Assembly (NCBI GenBank): GCA_024305405.1
Contig: JAKNDB010000109.1
Location: 6,510,001-6,574,000, forward strand
Source: Dirofilaria immitis
Taxonomy: Eukaryota; Nematoda; Chromadorea; Rhabditida; Onchocercidae
Direction: 5' to 3'
DNA: 64,000 nt
Part shown: positions 10,646 through 24,458 of the stretch, in pieces
How the letters are laid out: the number at the start of each line of letters is the position of its first letter
Position numbering within the stretch: the first letter of the stretch is position 1
Notes under the pieces: generated by a model
What the model saw: the letters and a program-made list of their open reading frames with translations, nothing else
The model's database searches: none
What the model was told of the DNA's origin: nothing
Translations under genes and position numbers: made by a program

Positions 10646-13600
10646 TCATTTACATTCATCTACATTACATGAATGCCAGTCATATTTCTCCAAAAGAAGC
10701 ATATATAAACGACCGCTGGAAAAATGTTGACAGGACGAACACCCAAATCGTCCAAGGTCAAAGTTCGCTAGAACATCATACCAATCTGATATTGCTAAAG
10801 TAAATGTAATGTTTGGTTCTTCAAAAATGTTCCCCTGTAAATAAATCTTCATGAACAAGAAAATTTATCATTAAAGGTATTGGAAAGCTGGACGGTTATA
10901 AATCCCTGAGGAGCAGAATGAATTCTGATTTTGGCATTTAACTGAATTTTCTGACCGTTCCAAGTTTATTTAGTTTACCTGAGTACTCCAGTTGACGAGT
11001 CCTTCCCTACACTTTCCCGAACTTCCAGCCTTTGCAACTGTGCAACAAGTGCAGCGTTCGTGTGCCGCAGATGCTGCTCGAACTCATCAACTGATTCGAA
11101 ACTTTTGGATCTAGTTGAAAGCACCCTGTGATCATTCAAAACTTTTTCGGCATTAAAACTCCGAGAAAACAAATCCATAGAGCGATTAGCAGCCACCCTA
11201 CAATAATGTAGCGAGAGTAAATGAAAAATTCATCCTTATATTAACAAGTTTTCAACTGAATAAAAACTTTGCGAATGGAAAAAGGGAACGGTTTAAATCG
11301 CACTGAGCTAAAAAAATCCCCAGGCGAAACTTCCCAAGAACTCTAGAACTATCCGATCAGCAGAACTAACAATCGCCTTCATCCCTTCGCACTTCCATAA
11401 TTCTCACCTTTGGAGAGAGTTGAAATTCAGATACCGGAGGTTTAGAATACTAATCGCCTGTCATAAATAGAATTGGAGGGACCAACCGTCTTATATATTT
11501 TCAAGGTCATACTCATGGCCGCTCATAATGGTTGCAAAAACATTTCAACGCACATGAAGGCGATTTTCTTGCTTGCCCACCCATTGAATTCACAAGCTAT
11601 CCATAAAACTTAAGGCAATGCACAGCAATGGTCTATAAAGTTTTCGAATTTTCAAATTTGTAAAACTCTTCAATGACTCAAACTGCTAACAAATCCGACC
11701 CATCAATCGTAAAACACCTTCTTACATATACTGCGTAATGTAACCTATAGAATCTAATTCCCATCAATATTTCTCTATCCGGAGAATCTATACATATGAG
11801 AAGAAACAAAGAGACAGTGCGAAAAATTACGATTTTAAAATCTTTGATTTGAATAATAGTAAAGTACCTTCTTACATACACCGTGGAATGCTTTATACTC
11901 CATATCTACATATTATTTCTGAACAGGTGCATTACCTCGATACACTTAGTTTGGTACTAAAAATATACACTTTTTTCTTCTCGAAAAAACTAAAACGCGA
12001 CAACGAGCAAGTTAAGAGAAGGCCACAATGGCCAATTAAATAAGCTTTAGATTAAAAATACTGTGTATATGTTTGCGGATGTGCATAAGGCTAACAGAAT
12101 CAAAAAAATAGACGCGTACACTGTTTGAACCTGTACAGAAATATTGTACAATCTGTAAGAAAGAATTTTTTAAATTTGAAAACAAAACTTAAAATTGAAA
12201 GAATCAATCAATAAATTCTATCCAATTTTTGTAATAGCATCACAATGCCACAAAAATATGATAACATTACATACATGGCTATACGATATATAACATAAAA
12301 CAGCATTCTAGCAGCAGAATTAAAAAAAATAGAGGAAAGCACCGCACCGAAACATGAAATGAATGGGGAAGGATGAAAGGATTAAACGGCTGGCATTAAA
12401 GAAAATGTTTTGAATTCAAGGCATTCAATGAATAAAACAAACTCATTTTAGGAAGACTCCAATGAACCGAACTAGTATGGTGCAAGAAAGCGCAGAGATT
12501 GAATTGGATATGATTTTTAAAAAAGATTATAGATCCATGTTCTTTAAAAATGAAATTAAAAATCAAAAAAGGAAATGAATACATTGGAACTCTAGTCATC
12601 TCAAAAATTTATGAAATTTATTTCCGACAAAAACAATCGAAATGAATCAATTACCCTCATTCAGATAGATAAATTACTTCAGATCGAAAAAGCGCAACAT
12701 TATTTAAATTAAACGTAATTACGACAAAACTAATGAAAACTGTTAATTTTAGTGGTAGCTATTTACTGTAATAGAGGCACCACCACAATCGCAGAAGAAA
12801 GACATGAAACCCGCGCTCAAATGAACATACACACAACAGCCGACGACTGTGTGTTTCCATTTTCTGATTTCGCGACGGAACAAAATTTCCAATCGTCTCT
12901 ACTTTTTCGTACGAAACCGAATTTCAATTTGAAAGATTAAGTAATTTAAAATTTCAATTGAAATCAATTACTCAAAAATATAGTACAATTTTCAACAACC
13001 GCTTAAATAATACATCCTGAGACTTGATGGTTTAACAAAAACAAACCTAAAAATTGTCGCGCCATGCAAAAATGGAAAGTGAAGACGCCATAAAAAAAGA
13101 CAAAAAACCTTAGACTTTTTAGACTTAATTCGGTTTACTAATAGTGATTGTGGTTTTCAAACTGCGCGGGTGGTTAGCAGCAGATGCAAGCCATGTCATA
13201 TGTGGAGAGACTGTATCGCTGGAGTTAACTGTTGCGTGATTTTTCATATCCATACCAAAAACCATGGATCACTCGGGAGAAGCCGATCCAGCATCGGAGT
13301 TACCAATGGTGCAGCACCAACTAAACGGGAAAGTGTATCAGCTTGATGAGTTACAGGATTTTTCGTACCCCAATCATTTAAACGACTGATGACGTTATCG
13401 GCCTGTGCACGTAACTTCTCATCTTCTTCCTCGTTCGATAATTCTGAAAAAATTATCTGATCATTCAGATTAGCTTGGAAAATTCCAGACACATTGTATA
13501 TCTCGCAAAAACAAGTCGCTACTCGATGGGAAAACTTGCACAAAAAAATTACATCTTTTGGGATTACATTTTTGAGCCTTTCATGAGAAGGAAAATTCCA

Positions 13601-16600
13601 AAGCAAAATACCCAAAATGTTATGTGCTGCAATTACATTCAAGTGCAAAAGGAACAATTCAAACTACTGCTTTGGAACTCATAGTTCGAAAAGCTGTACA
13701 TGGTAGTGAAAGGGTCGAAAAATCACCAAGAGTTAGTAATGCAACAGAGCTGATGTAATTTTATAAAGGAAATCTACAACTAAAATCTGCACAAAGTTGA
13801 GATCTACATATTAAATTCCAACTTCCTAATAATGGTTAATTGGTTTGTTGACAAAAACATAGTCCTAAAAGATAAATCTCTCCTCCCAAACTTACAGAAG
13901 TTTTAATAAACAGATTATTGCATACTGAAGTTGCTCATGTCATTATTGCAACACTTTAGGCTGTCAGCAGTTATCTTACAGTATGTGAAGAATCAATTAC
14001 ATGGGATTGCAGAACTGCTCTTAGATGAAAAAGCACGATCTGCCAAACAAACTCGGACGACAAATCAAAAGTGATTGATAAAAAAGTAAATTACCTGAAT
14101 TAGGTGAAAATTGTGCGTTAGAGCTAACATCCGCTGATAACGAATCGCTGGGATTACAAGAAGATGCATATGAATTCTTAATCACAGATTTCGGTATAAT
14201 GATAGTCATTTTTCGATTCTGCTCCATTCCCACCGTTCGTTTGTGGCGGTTAAGTCGGTCAACATTGTCACATCCAAACCTCATTTCTAACCTATTTATC
14301 TCATGCGATGCGCTTTTCGATATATGATCCGTTGTTGGTTGTTCCGAATCAACGACATGTTCTCCTCCATTTCGACCAAGCCGAATTTTCAATTTCGGAA
14401 CCTTCAGAGGCGGTTCTCGTTCTTCATCAACTTCGCCTTAACTTGCAATTGAAAAGGTACAAAACAGATATTCGATTCAAAACTGGTGGATGATCTACTC
14501 GAACATTTACAAAAAGCCAAAACACAGAAAAGTCACAAGGATTACTTTTTGGTGTTATATGCAGAGATATATGATTCGTTCGTGGATCTGTCACTGATAC
14601 AATGTTGTTTTTACGCGTTATACGCATAAGAATGCGTGGATGAGATGTATCATCACGGTGCAAGGCAGTATCGTCGGATTTCGTATCCCCAATCCCGAAC
14701 AAGTCGGCAATAGATCATTTACCTGAATGCAGAATTTCTATTAGTTAAATGGCCATAAAATCACTATTTTCAAATTTGAACTACAAAAAAATAGAACGAA
14801 AAAATTAATACCTCACCCATTTTCCTCCCCCTCCCTCTCCCTCTTCACCCCACTCTTCAGAAAAGCAAAGGTACAAACCTTTCCACTGTAAGTTTTCATA
14901 GGATCACAATGCTTCCTCTTTTTTTCTTCTTCTTTTCTTTATTCTTCTTGTCGCTGCTTTTGTTTGAACAATTTTTCAAACTGGCATCAGTCAATGCTAT
15001 CTTTATCCGAATTGGTGGTCTCTCAATCTTTTCAGCCTAAAGAGTCATTTTAGATATGAAGCTTTACTTACTCTGAAAACCCCATTTCGTTCTAATACAT
15101 CTTCTTGAATGCCAATCTGAACATTTCATTTCGAATAATTTTTGACAAATTGAAAAGTGACAATTATTGCTAGTCTAAATAGTTTATTCCTCAAAAATTC
15201 AAAAATTGACCTCTACTTTATGTTCCAAAATTTGCGAACTATCATTGTCGCAAATCCCCATCTCCGCTTCACTAATTTTACTGCTATCTTCTACTGGAAC
15301 ACAGTTCTCGATACTTTCGTTTTCTTCAGCAATGATAGGTGATGAAATTCTTTCTAACGTAGCCGCATGTGCCAAAGCAATAACTGCCTCCAGCTGTTCA
15401 GTTGATTTAATGGAAGGTATGGTATTTTTTACAATGAACATTTCTTCAGGTAGGTCAGTAGTGACTGGCGAATATAATTCCCGATGCGAGCTCATTGAAT
15501 CACTTTTCCTCCGTGATGTGCAACAGGTAACTGTAGAAGGTAAATCGAGCGACGGGCTTGAATCAATCCGATAATTTTTAGTCAAGCTTTTCTGGAATAT
15601 TTAGATTATTACTTACTTTCTAATTTAAAATAGTTCTGGAGGAAAACCAAAATTTTATGAAATTAATGAATTTAATGATGGAAAAAATTTGGCAAATTAC
15701 TCATAGACTAATTTAAATTTCTCAGGAGTTGAAAATTAACCTCTCCATCTATTTTGGTAATATTCTCCTTTATATCACGATCATTTGCATCTCTTTCTTT
15801 ATCGGTTGCTGCAGTATGTTTAAAAACCAGCATCTCATCAGTCACATAAGAGAGCATTTTTTCTTCATCGTCAGAATTCGTACATTTTGAAACTGGAGAT
15901 TCTTCGCAGTCAGACATTGTGAATGGGCTAACCGTACGAGCAGCAATTTCATTTTCCGAGAAAGTACGATAATCAAAATGCAATTTTGGCATACTTTTCG
16001 GTACCAATTCCTTTCGACGTCCTTCTACATCCATTCTATTCATATGACTGCATATTGCAGAATTAGCAACGAATTCTTCTATAAAAGAAATGTCAGTAAT
16101 TCAAAGATTCAATCCAAAAACAATTATAACAAACGAAACCTCGCACTCCGCCCCAACAATTCTACGCAAAATTTTTTCTACCTCTGCCACATACAACTGT
16201 CATTCGTTTTTCCTCATCCAATAGACGACGTTCATGTTCTGCATCAAGTGAAAGTAAAAGGCACTCATCCGCTTTACTATATCTCTCCTGAAAATGTGAT
16301 AAGAAAATTACTGGTTCAATTCCCTTTTCAAGCAATAAACAGAACGGTGGAGAATTTCTAGTGTTATTTCACGATTCGAAAATTAGAAAGGAACTTCATT
16401 AAATGCATAATTTCTCGAACTTGGATTAACCTGACTCTTCAAATTCCATCTTTTATTGTTATTCTTCTGATGAATGTTCTACTCGTCATTGTAGAGAGAA
16501 AACTCCAGAACGTACATCACATTAAACTTTAAAAAATTAATCTGACTTTGCGCCTAAAACAACGTATTTTTCAACAAATGATAGCTGATTAACTGATGGT

Positions 16601-19600
16601 TTCTTAACCTGAATAAAAGAGAATGAAAAACTACAATTTTCCACGCCAGCAAAACACAATTTTCAAGAAAACAAACCATGGCTTCTTTACACAGCAGAGA
16701 TCGCATCCGTTGCTCGACAATACATCTTCTGTTGTTTAAATGCACAAAATGTCGCAGGCAGTGATAATCAACTGAAAGCAAAACATGGAATTATTTGTTT
16801 TATCATGTCAAACTAAAATAATTTGAACTTAGTCTCAACAAGAATGTACATATTTCTTTTACTTAAATTTTGTTCGAAAAAATTCTTTATTAGAAACATA
16901 CAAGTATCCAGAATTTCGGAATTAAAATCAGGTTCGGAATACACATGGAACGGAAGAAGGCGTCGCAGCACATCTGAGAGATCATGGAAAGGTGAAGATA
17001 AGTCTGGATCTTCCATAGAATTACGCAGTGATAAAAAGTAGTCGTTGATCCTGTAATGTGATGAAATAGTAAGCAAGAATATGAATACAAACTTTTTATA
17101 AATTATGTTCCATGTCTGACCGATTTGGCAAGCTTTGTGAAATATGTCAGAACTAAATTAAAAACCTACAATTCTAGGAAAATAACATTAGCAATTAAGT
17201 GAATTATTTGCTAGACATTTCAAACCTTTTGGTTCTTTCGATTTTCCTCTTCGCAATACATGTAGCAGTTTCGGCAGATGATCTAAGAGTTGGTGGCGGA
17301 AATAATGGTACTGGCGGAGGGGTGGCTCGCAAGGTACCTCACGAACTACACGATGAGAATGGTGCTGTTCAGGTTGCAAAATAACAGTTTGTGGCACAGA
17401 ATTTGGCACTGAGTGGATGTAATTTTCCTGTAATTGATTCTGTTGCACTGACGGTTGGTTGAGAGTCGTCCGATATGAATTATACTGCGTGGTTGATACC
17501 TCAAAAGTATAGCCGCCTCAATTATCAAGAAATTCAAGGGCTCATAAAGTCATCAGTGGAAACCAAATTTCAAATATCAAATCCAACTTTTGTAGTATGT
17601 GAAATTGAATGAGAGCAGTACTAAAAATTCCTCATACCTGCTGAACCTGACTGTTATTACGGGCATTGAATGGACTGCTCTGAAGGGTTTCATGTGTCGG
17701 AGTATAATGAGCTGAGATTGGGTATGAATTATGGTAAGAAACTGGAACTCTTGTTGGTGTTGCTGTCTCATAATTTAGTTGCTGTTGCTGTCGGTGTGTA
17801 GGTTGCTGTTGATGTTGTTGTTCGTAGCTTGTAGAAGGCTGCACTTGATGCACCACTACAGTTGCTTGTCCACCATTATGGTTATTCCTATTATGATTTC
17901 TTTGCCTCGTGTTCGCTGTCAAAGTTACTGGCTTGGGATTCACTGCTGATAATAGGTCCTTGTCTCTTAAATACAGAAACGTAGTCATGCAAAGTGAAAT
18001 AGGTAACAGAAAAAGAATTGACAGATAAAAACGGAAAGTTATAAAAACGCATCAGATCAAAACAAACTATAAGAAAACATACTTGTGTTGCTGTGCAAGA
18101 GCTTCAAAAATATTTGTGCTCGTTTATTTTCAAGTTCCTTTATTTCTGCTGAATGATCCACATTATAAGCAACTTGCTGTAAAAATTTCAATTTAACAGG
18201 AACATCTCCGAAATTTACAATACTGTTATATATAGGATGAATAAAAAATTTCGCTCTTTTTTTGATTGCTTTGTTACGTGACCGAATCATCTATGAATAT
18301 AAACATTTTCTAGTCTCGCGAAAGTGGATCACATAGTGCAATAAATAAAGTTTAGCACTTCATATCATAATATATAAAACTTAAGAATTTACAAGGTTTT
18401 GCAGGCGCGATATTTCCTTAGAAAGATTTGCTACTTGTTCGCTATTCTGTACACTCAATCTCATTTCAATCCCATGTGATGGAGGTAACAACTGATTTAT
18501 AGATGCGTCGGTTGATGCAGCAGCAGCAAGTTTGTTAGCTTTTATTAGAACAGAGCCCAGAGTACCACCTTGACTAGTATTCTGGAACATGAAAAGGACA
18601 AATTAATGACGCAAAGTAATGCGAAAGTAAAGCGGGAATCTAAACTTCTTCGCTATGAGAACACTTTAAGCAAAGCATTTTACACAAAAAAATTAATTTC
18701 TACCAATGCAAAACAGTAAGCCAAATCAGAAAAATCGAAGACCTTTCTGCGTCCATTTCGAGGCTGAGAATTTCGTTGTTTCTTGGTAGCTACTGGAAGT
18801 GAAGTCATTGCCTGAACTGTTGTCTGCTAAAACAGTGCAAAATGTGTGAGTCAATTTTATCATTATCACTATAAATGTTATATGCGACTGGATAAAAGTT
18901 TAGAACATAATGTGTGTTAACATAATGTGTGTAGTGTATAACTACGAACTGCTCGTTCATTTAACATAATGTGCACATCACTTCCGCTTTATAAAACGTT
19001 ACGACTGCATGCAAAATTTGGCCTAGGGATCTGAAGGAAACCAATAGCCCCTGCCCGCAATTTCCTACTGCATCAATTCAAACGTGAAACTGTCCAGTTG
19101 GTTAAAAGAAATATGTTTTCTGATAATATGTGTTTGTTTTTGGTAAAAACTTACAACTTGTGAACGGGAAATAGTTGGCTGTGATAACAAATGCTGCACA
19201 ACAGACTGGCTCTGTTGAGAAGCACTGGATGTAATACCCACGGTAAGTGAACGGGGAATGCGAGAGGTATGCACAATTTGTTGGGATTGCTGCTGGATTT
19301 GACGATGTGAATGGTTCTGCATCACATGCCCTGCGACTGTCGTAGGTTGAGCAGTGTTCACTGTTTGTCCATTTCCTACAGGATGTGCAATCAACTGTGG
19401 CTGGGAAACTTGAGCTTGCGCCAGGTTCTGACTGCTTCCTGTTGGTTGCGTTTGCGGTCGACAAAAATTTGGCACTACAGCTATAACTGTTCCTGCACTG
19501 GTTTGCACATGCTGCACTTGAGCCTGCACAAACCACTGTCCGTTAACAGATTGCACACATCCGGGAGGATGATGCTGAGGTTGAATAACTGCTGCTCCTG

Positions 19601-21005
19601 AAAATGCATTACGATGAGAAATCGAATTCTGCAAAGTTTAAGATTTTAAATTTCCTTGTTTCTCTAAAAAGTTCCTGAAACAGTAGCACCAGATCCAGCA
19701 CAATAAGATGGAAATCAGCTGTATTAAGTTCTACGAGGTTCAGATTGGCTCAAAAACTTTTTTTAAAATCTTAAACTTTGCAAAATTCGATTTCTTCCAC
19801 AGAAAATGCTAGACCTGTACGGGTGAAAAAAATTATGATAGGTTATACTTTGGAGTCGGGTTGTTTGAGATTGCAGCCCAAAGAGGGTGGTAAACCTCAT
19901 CTAAGGCTAAATATGACCACGAGACCGATAGCAAACAAGTACCGTGAGGGAAAATTGCAAAGAACTTTGAAGAGAGAGTTCAAGAGGGCGTGAAACCGCT
20001 GAGATGGAAACGGATAGAGTTAACGAAACATATCGATATTCAACCAATTAATTTGGCAAATCTTGATTTCATTTATACTTAAAAAAGCAAAAATCCAATT
20101 TCTATTATAACTATAAACTAAGTGCACACTTTTCTCCCTTTGTTCGAGTTGTAAAAACGATGCGAAATCTCCATTTTGATGGAGACCTGAAACAGACGGC
20201 TGAGTGAATTGCAATTCTGTTGGTTTAGTAATCAGAACTGGTGAACTAGAGGGAATCGACAGGACGCTCAAATCTGGATTAAGTTCATATTCAACATTGG
20301 TGAGCTCAGATGACTGGACTTGAGGTGGAGGTTGCAAAATTGGCTGGGAGGGTAGAGGAGGTACTGAAGGAATACGGCTATTACTTAAAGTGATAAAAGT
20401 TTGCTGCTCCGCACACGGTGGTGATAATTTTGGTGGGGCTCCGAAGGGTAAGGTTCGCGGGTCGGAATATGGCTTAATGGTGATGGGCAAGACCGCGTTG
20501 ATACTGTAAGACCAAAATCTGTTACTCCACTTGTAGGAGGACTATTACACTTCAGCGTTTCATCTTCTAAACCCAGTTGCAACCATTCATCTTCATAATG
20601 CCTGTAAAACGAATGTATTCTAACATGAGAAATATAACCCAAAAGAATCATTAATCTTAATAGCAAGAGTGAATGCGATAATGTGCAAGACTATTTCACG
20701 ATAAATAAACTTTATATAGTTTCAGAAAAGAAAAAAAAGACAACAAGCATTAACTCCAATTCATTAAGTGAATAAAATTTGCCCGATATTTTAACGGTAA
20801 AATGAAAAAACATTCCTGATTTGAGCATTCATGCATACAAATCATGCTAACAAGAAACATTTCGTCAACAATATATGAAAGGATCCAAAAGTTTCGACCC
20901 TATTTATGGAGAAGTAACTTACTCGGAAAGATCATCAAAAGGACGAAACCCGCTGGAAGACATCATATTCCTACGAACAGCATAGGGAATCACTCTTTTC
21001 TTCAT
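10646..21005 (-). CDS. BICRA/GLTSCR1-like subunit of a SWI/SNF (ncBAF) chromatin remodeller
   Basis: A large split gene. Exon 1 (21005-20923) begins MKKRVIPYAVRR; exon 2 starts at 20601 and is proline-rich. A Q-rich exon (from about 19630), a basic exon (from 18834; KKQRNSQPRNGRRK), a coiled-coil exon (from 18590; EQVANLSKEISRLQNL) and exons near 18.29, 17.96 and 17.4 kb follow. The GLTSCR1 signature is at 17050-16910 (FHDLSDVLRRLLPFHVYSEP), continued by NNRRCIVEQRMRSLL near 16.7 kb and DAEHERRLLDEEKRM near 16.28 kb. Basic PPxxKIK-type motifs recur (RPPIRIKIAL at 15036-14879; EPPLKVPKLKIRLGRN in 14436-14095). Exons 13443-13263 and 11197-10979 join in phase. In vertebrates BICRA/BICRAL define the non-canonical BAF complex with BRD9. 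The last exon (from 10834) stops at about 10795 as read, or at 10646 if a G is missing from the GGG run. Frame breaks occur at 20514-20517, 18106-18110 and 14929-14935. Confidence 0.78.
19618..19794. repeat. Inverted repeat duplicating an exon acceptor of the BICRA-like gene
   Basis: Bases 19618-19650 span the splice acceptor and first bases of the Q-rich exon. Bases 19762-19794 are their reverse complement over 33 nt with one mismatch. The 111-base loop between is unique. The second arm directly abuts the 28S rRNA-like block, so the duplication and the rDNA insertion look like one event. Confidence 0.85.
19805..20035 (+). pseudogene. 28S rRNA gene fragment (D1-D2 core) inserted in an intron
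   Basis: Sequence from about 19846 (TTTGGAGTCGGGTTGTTTGA) to 20020 is the highly conserved LSU rRNA stretch before and into D2. It includes AGAGGGTGGTAAACC, CATCTAAGGCTAAATA, GACCACGAGACCGATAGC, GTACCGTGAGGGAAAA, CTTTGAAGAGAGAGTTCAAG and GCGTGAAACCGCTGAGATGG. It lies antisense inside the BICRA-like gene between its proline-rich and Q-rich exons. Only about 230 bases are present, with no 18S, 5.8S or ITS around it, so it is a non-functional fragment. Edges are approximate. The block is near-consensus except for a few substitutions, which suggests a fairly recent insertion. Confidence 0.9.
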
Positions 21006-24000
21006 GCATTTTCACTAAAGAAAATGAGTATTAGTAACAGTTGCAATAATATCAATTTCCACATGCTGAAGCGCAAAAAGTCGAGTCATCGAAAATTCTA
21101 ATAATGTGAGCTCCTGAAAATATAAATTGAACTAAAGGAAAACTATCTTATGATCAACTGCTTCCGATATTGCAATTTCGTATACTCAAAACATATTACC
21201 TATCAGAAAATCTGTTTAATAAAGAAGACATTAATAACTTTTAAGATTAGACAGATTAACACCTAACATTGTTTTGAATAGCACTTCATCTAATTTAAGT
21301 AAGATAGTATGGTCAGTTCTATTCACAAAAGAAGCAAAGCGCAAAAAGCGAGCAGATAATGGAGATATTTTAATCATATAAATAATGGATTGATAAATAA
21401 AAGAGAGACTAGTAAGGATTTTCCTCTTACTGTTTCAGCAACCATCAACCAAAGTAAATGCAGAACTTATATTGAATCTCTAATTCTTTACAATGCAGTA
21501 GAGAAATAACTAGGAGGAATTCTAACATCAGCCTGTCACATCGCGTTGTGTCGGTGTTATCAAATTAGTCACATTTTGGACTCTCCTATTAAATTTACTC
21601 AACAAAGAAATGTGGAAAAGAAAATGATATGAACTGATTTTCCTTTACCAATCAGGCAAGGAACTGAATAATTTGCATCATACTGAAGATGATTTTAAGA
21701 CATCTTAAGAGGTTTCCACCAACCACTCAAAACACAGAATTTTTTTCTAATAAGGTTGCGGAAAATATCCATACTGGTTATCTTGCCACTTAACAAATTT
21801 GCAAATCTCGCAGATTCTCCTCACTTGTATGCCGAAAGGATGTCGCACTAAAAATACATGCTTCACCAGCATAAACTTCTGCTTAAGACAAATTAATTGT
21901 AAAGAGTTAAATGATAGTTTTCGTCACAACTCATGGTCTTTTAGATGAATGACAGATCATAAATCGAAACGCTATTCAAGAATTCATACTTCAGTATTCC
22001 GGTTAATGTTTCCGAGATATCACATGCACGATTATTAAAATACTTCATAAATCTTGGATCTTATTTATGTACTCAAATAACTATTTTCGAAAATATTCCA
22101 AATCAGCGCGACACATTTCCCGAGCTCTTATGGCATGGCCAACAGCTTTAATTTCTGCTCATCTAAACTACGCATATTCAAACCGATTGAACTATTATCT
22201 ATAATGTTACAGATTCCGAATAATGCATAAAGGGATTTGCATCCCAAGCATTTCACATATGCAACATGGCAAATTAAGGGTGGAGACTTTAAAAAAAAGA
22301 AAAAACCTGAAAAGATATTTCGTGCGATCACCGCTATGCTGCACTTCTGATATTATTTTACAATTATGATACATTAAAGACAATCTGACTGTTAATACAA
22401 GACAAAATAAGCAGAAAAAGAAATTATAGAAAAGCTTATGACAGGGAGCAATGATGAACGATAAAAATGTACAAGAGCAACGATAAGAGCATAGAAGAGA
22501 ATCATCAAGAAATGCTAGTAAATTGAGGAAGAAGCGAATACATTGCATCTGACGACCTCAACAATAAAAAGTCATACCATTCCCATCAAATTTCATTACA
22601 GGCAAAGCAAGAATAGCAACACGATGAAAAATAATAGTAACTACTCAAAGATGAAGACAAGCCTGAATGATAACCACAGCTCCCTCCTCAATTAATCAGA
22701 ATTTCGTTAACATCTACGGACGCAACGCATTTCGTAACGCGCATCGAGATACTTTTTGGCATGTGGCCAAATAAATAACTTCATTCAATCTTTGCCGCTA
22801 TGTCCACTTCATTCAAATTTTATCGAGATTATGAGTGTTGCAGCACTGCACCGGATAATTCAGGAGACAAGGGCATGGGTGGCACACCCCATTCCAGCAA
22901 TTATTAGATAGTTTCAATAGGAGGTGTTTGGTAAACTAGTTCGAAGCGTGAAGTTAGCTTTCTGACAGATCCTTCTATGTATAAGTAACAGACTACCTAG
23001 TTCGAGAAGATCCTATCTTCCCATGTATTCCATTAAAACTTAAATAGGAACAAATTGAATAGAATGTTTTACCAGTCAGAATGACAAAGCCCCTCTCATA
23101 TAACTTAATGTAGGATAGCATCCCGGTGATATGAAACGGACGAGCTCATGAACAAGCAGATAGGATATAAAATAAATATATCATAACTATACTGAATATA
23201 TATGTCTAAACACTTTTGAAAAATTTCCGGCTAAGTAACTTTGAATAGTTTCGCAAGCTTATTTTCTTTAATTCCACCATAATATACTAATCAATGTTTT
23301 CCATATCAGCGCAAATATTCGGGAATTATGCTATTGGTCTGAAAACAGTAACATGAATTTCAAACATTCCAGTCCTAACATTCATCATGCAAGCTTCCTA
23401 ACAATCTGGCAAATATCCGGGTGCCTGCATACGAAGCCAAATCCTCCGTTTGCATAGTAAATCTAGAATTGCCTGCAACTTCTTAAGACAAGTCTTTTGA
23501 ATGCTGAAGTATGGCAATAATTACAAAGGATGTTTTTCGTTTTGGGTATTTTCAAGTGTCGTTGATATGGGATTAATATCAGGAATGCAATAAGTTTATA
23601 ACTAAGTGGTCGAGATTTGGATTTATTAAGCGATTCAAGATTCCTGAAAATTTTCTCGTTCTCATGCTCTTTTTTTCCTTCAAATTAACTCGCTGTGAAT
23701 TTTAAACTGTAGTTTTCCCAGTTTTTTTTCTGTGATATTTAATTTCGCTGTCAGTCAAAGTTTGTAAACAATTTTTAATCACCTAATGCAAAATAATAAG
23801 CATCAACGAAGAGAAAATATTTTTCCAAAATATTCATTTCCAATATCTCATGAGAAAGGAAATATTTTGTACTGATGTTACGTGAATTAGGTGTACTGAA
23901 TAAGAATAAAATATAATGTTGAAAACCAACTTGGACAAAAATTTTTAATTTCTGCTATGTCTGTTGCCGTTTTGCATTTATTTTTTATCCTTGACCTTAC

Positions 24001-24458
24001 CAATATTTCCGTAACATCATAAAAAATAATTTGTATGTGTGTGAAGGATATTCTGCTATCCTTTTTGCAAATATCTCAACTGATAAAATGGAATGAAATA
24101 TGTCATACAAATATTTCAACTGATAAAATGGAATAAAATATGCCCTACAAAATTCATAAAAATCAATGTGCGAACTATCGTGTTTTGTGCCATCATAATC
24201 AAAATAAATGAAAGCAAAAGTTTCCATTAATAATTGCGAAGCAGAAATACGTAGAGAGCTGCCGAAGTATTCATGTACAACATAAATTATATATAACATA
24301 TAAATTAATGGAAAACTCCATAAAAGCAGTTTGGAAATATATAAGAATAAAAATTTAGAACAGGTAACGAATTTTTTTCCCAAGTAAACGTATCCACTTT
24401 TAATGAGAAAAAGCTGCAAAAATTGCATGAAGGAATAAAATGAAAGAAAATCGGTGTC
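21006..24458. other. Intergenic region upstream of the BICRA-like gene
   Basis: About 3.4 kb of AT-rich DNA between the BICRA-like start and the 3' end of the Crk gene, both on the minus strand. I see no conserved exon. The 143-codon minus ORF near 24.0-24.4 kb is low-complexity and built over a tandem duplication. Confidence 0.5.
24068..24147. repeat. Two-copy tandem repeat, period 40
   Basis: Copies 24068-24107 and 24108-24147 share a core reading CAACTGATAAAATGGAAT and differ at a few positions. It lies just downstream of the Crk gene. Confidence 0.85.

Noticed and set aside
11678..11881. Repeated CTTCTTACATA motif giving two YVRR-like stretches in one minus ORF
   Set aside because: A short, imperfect direct repeat in the large BICRA-like intron; it lacks a start, splice sites or further copies.
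19311..19601. 96-codon plus-strand ORF opposite the Q-rich exon
   Set aside because: It is an antisense shadow of the CAG/CAA-rich BICRA-like exon.
19778..19993. 71-codon plus-strand ORF over the rRNA block
   Set aside because: The bases are conserved 28S rRNA; the open frame is accidental.
23997..24428. 143-codon minus-strand ORF
   Set aside because: It is Phe/Tyr/Leu-rich low-complexity sequence created by AT-rich DNA and a 40-base tandem duplication.
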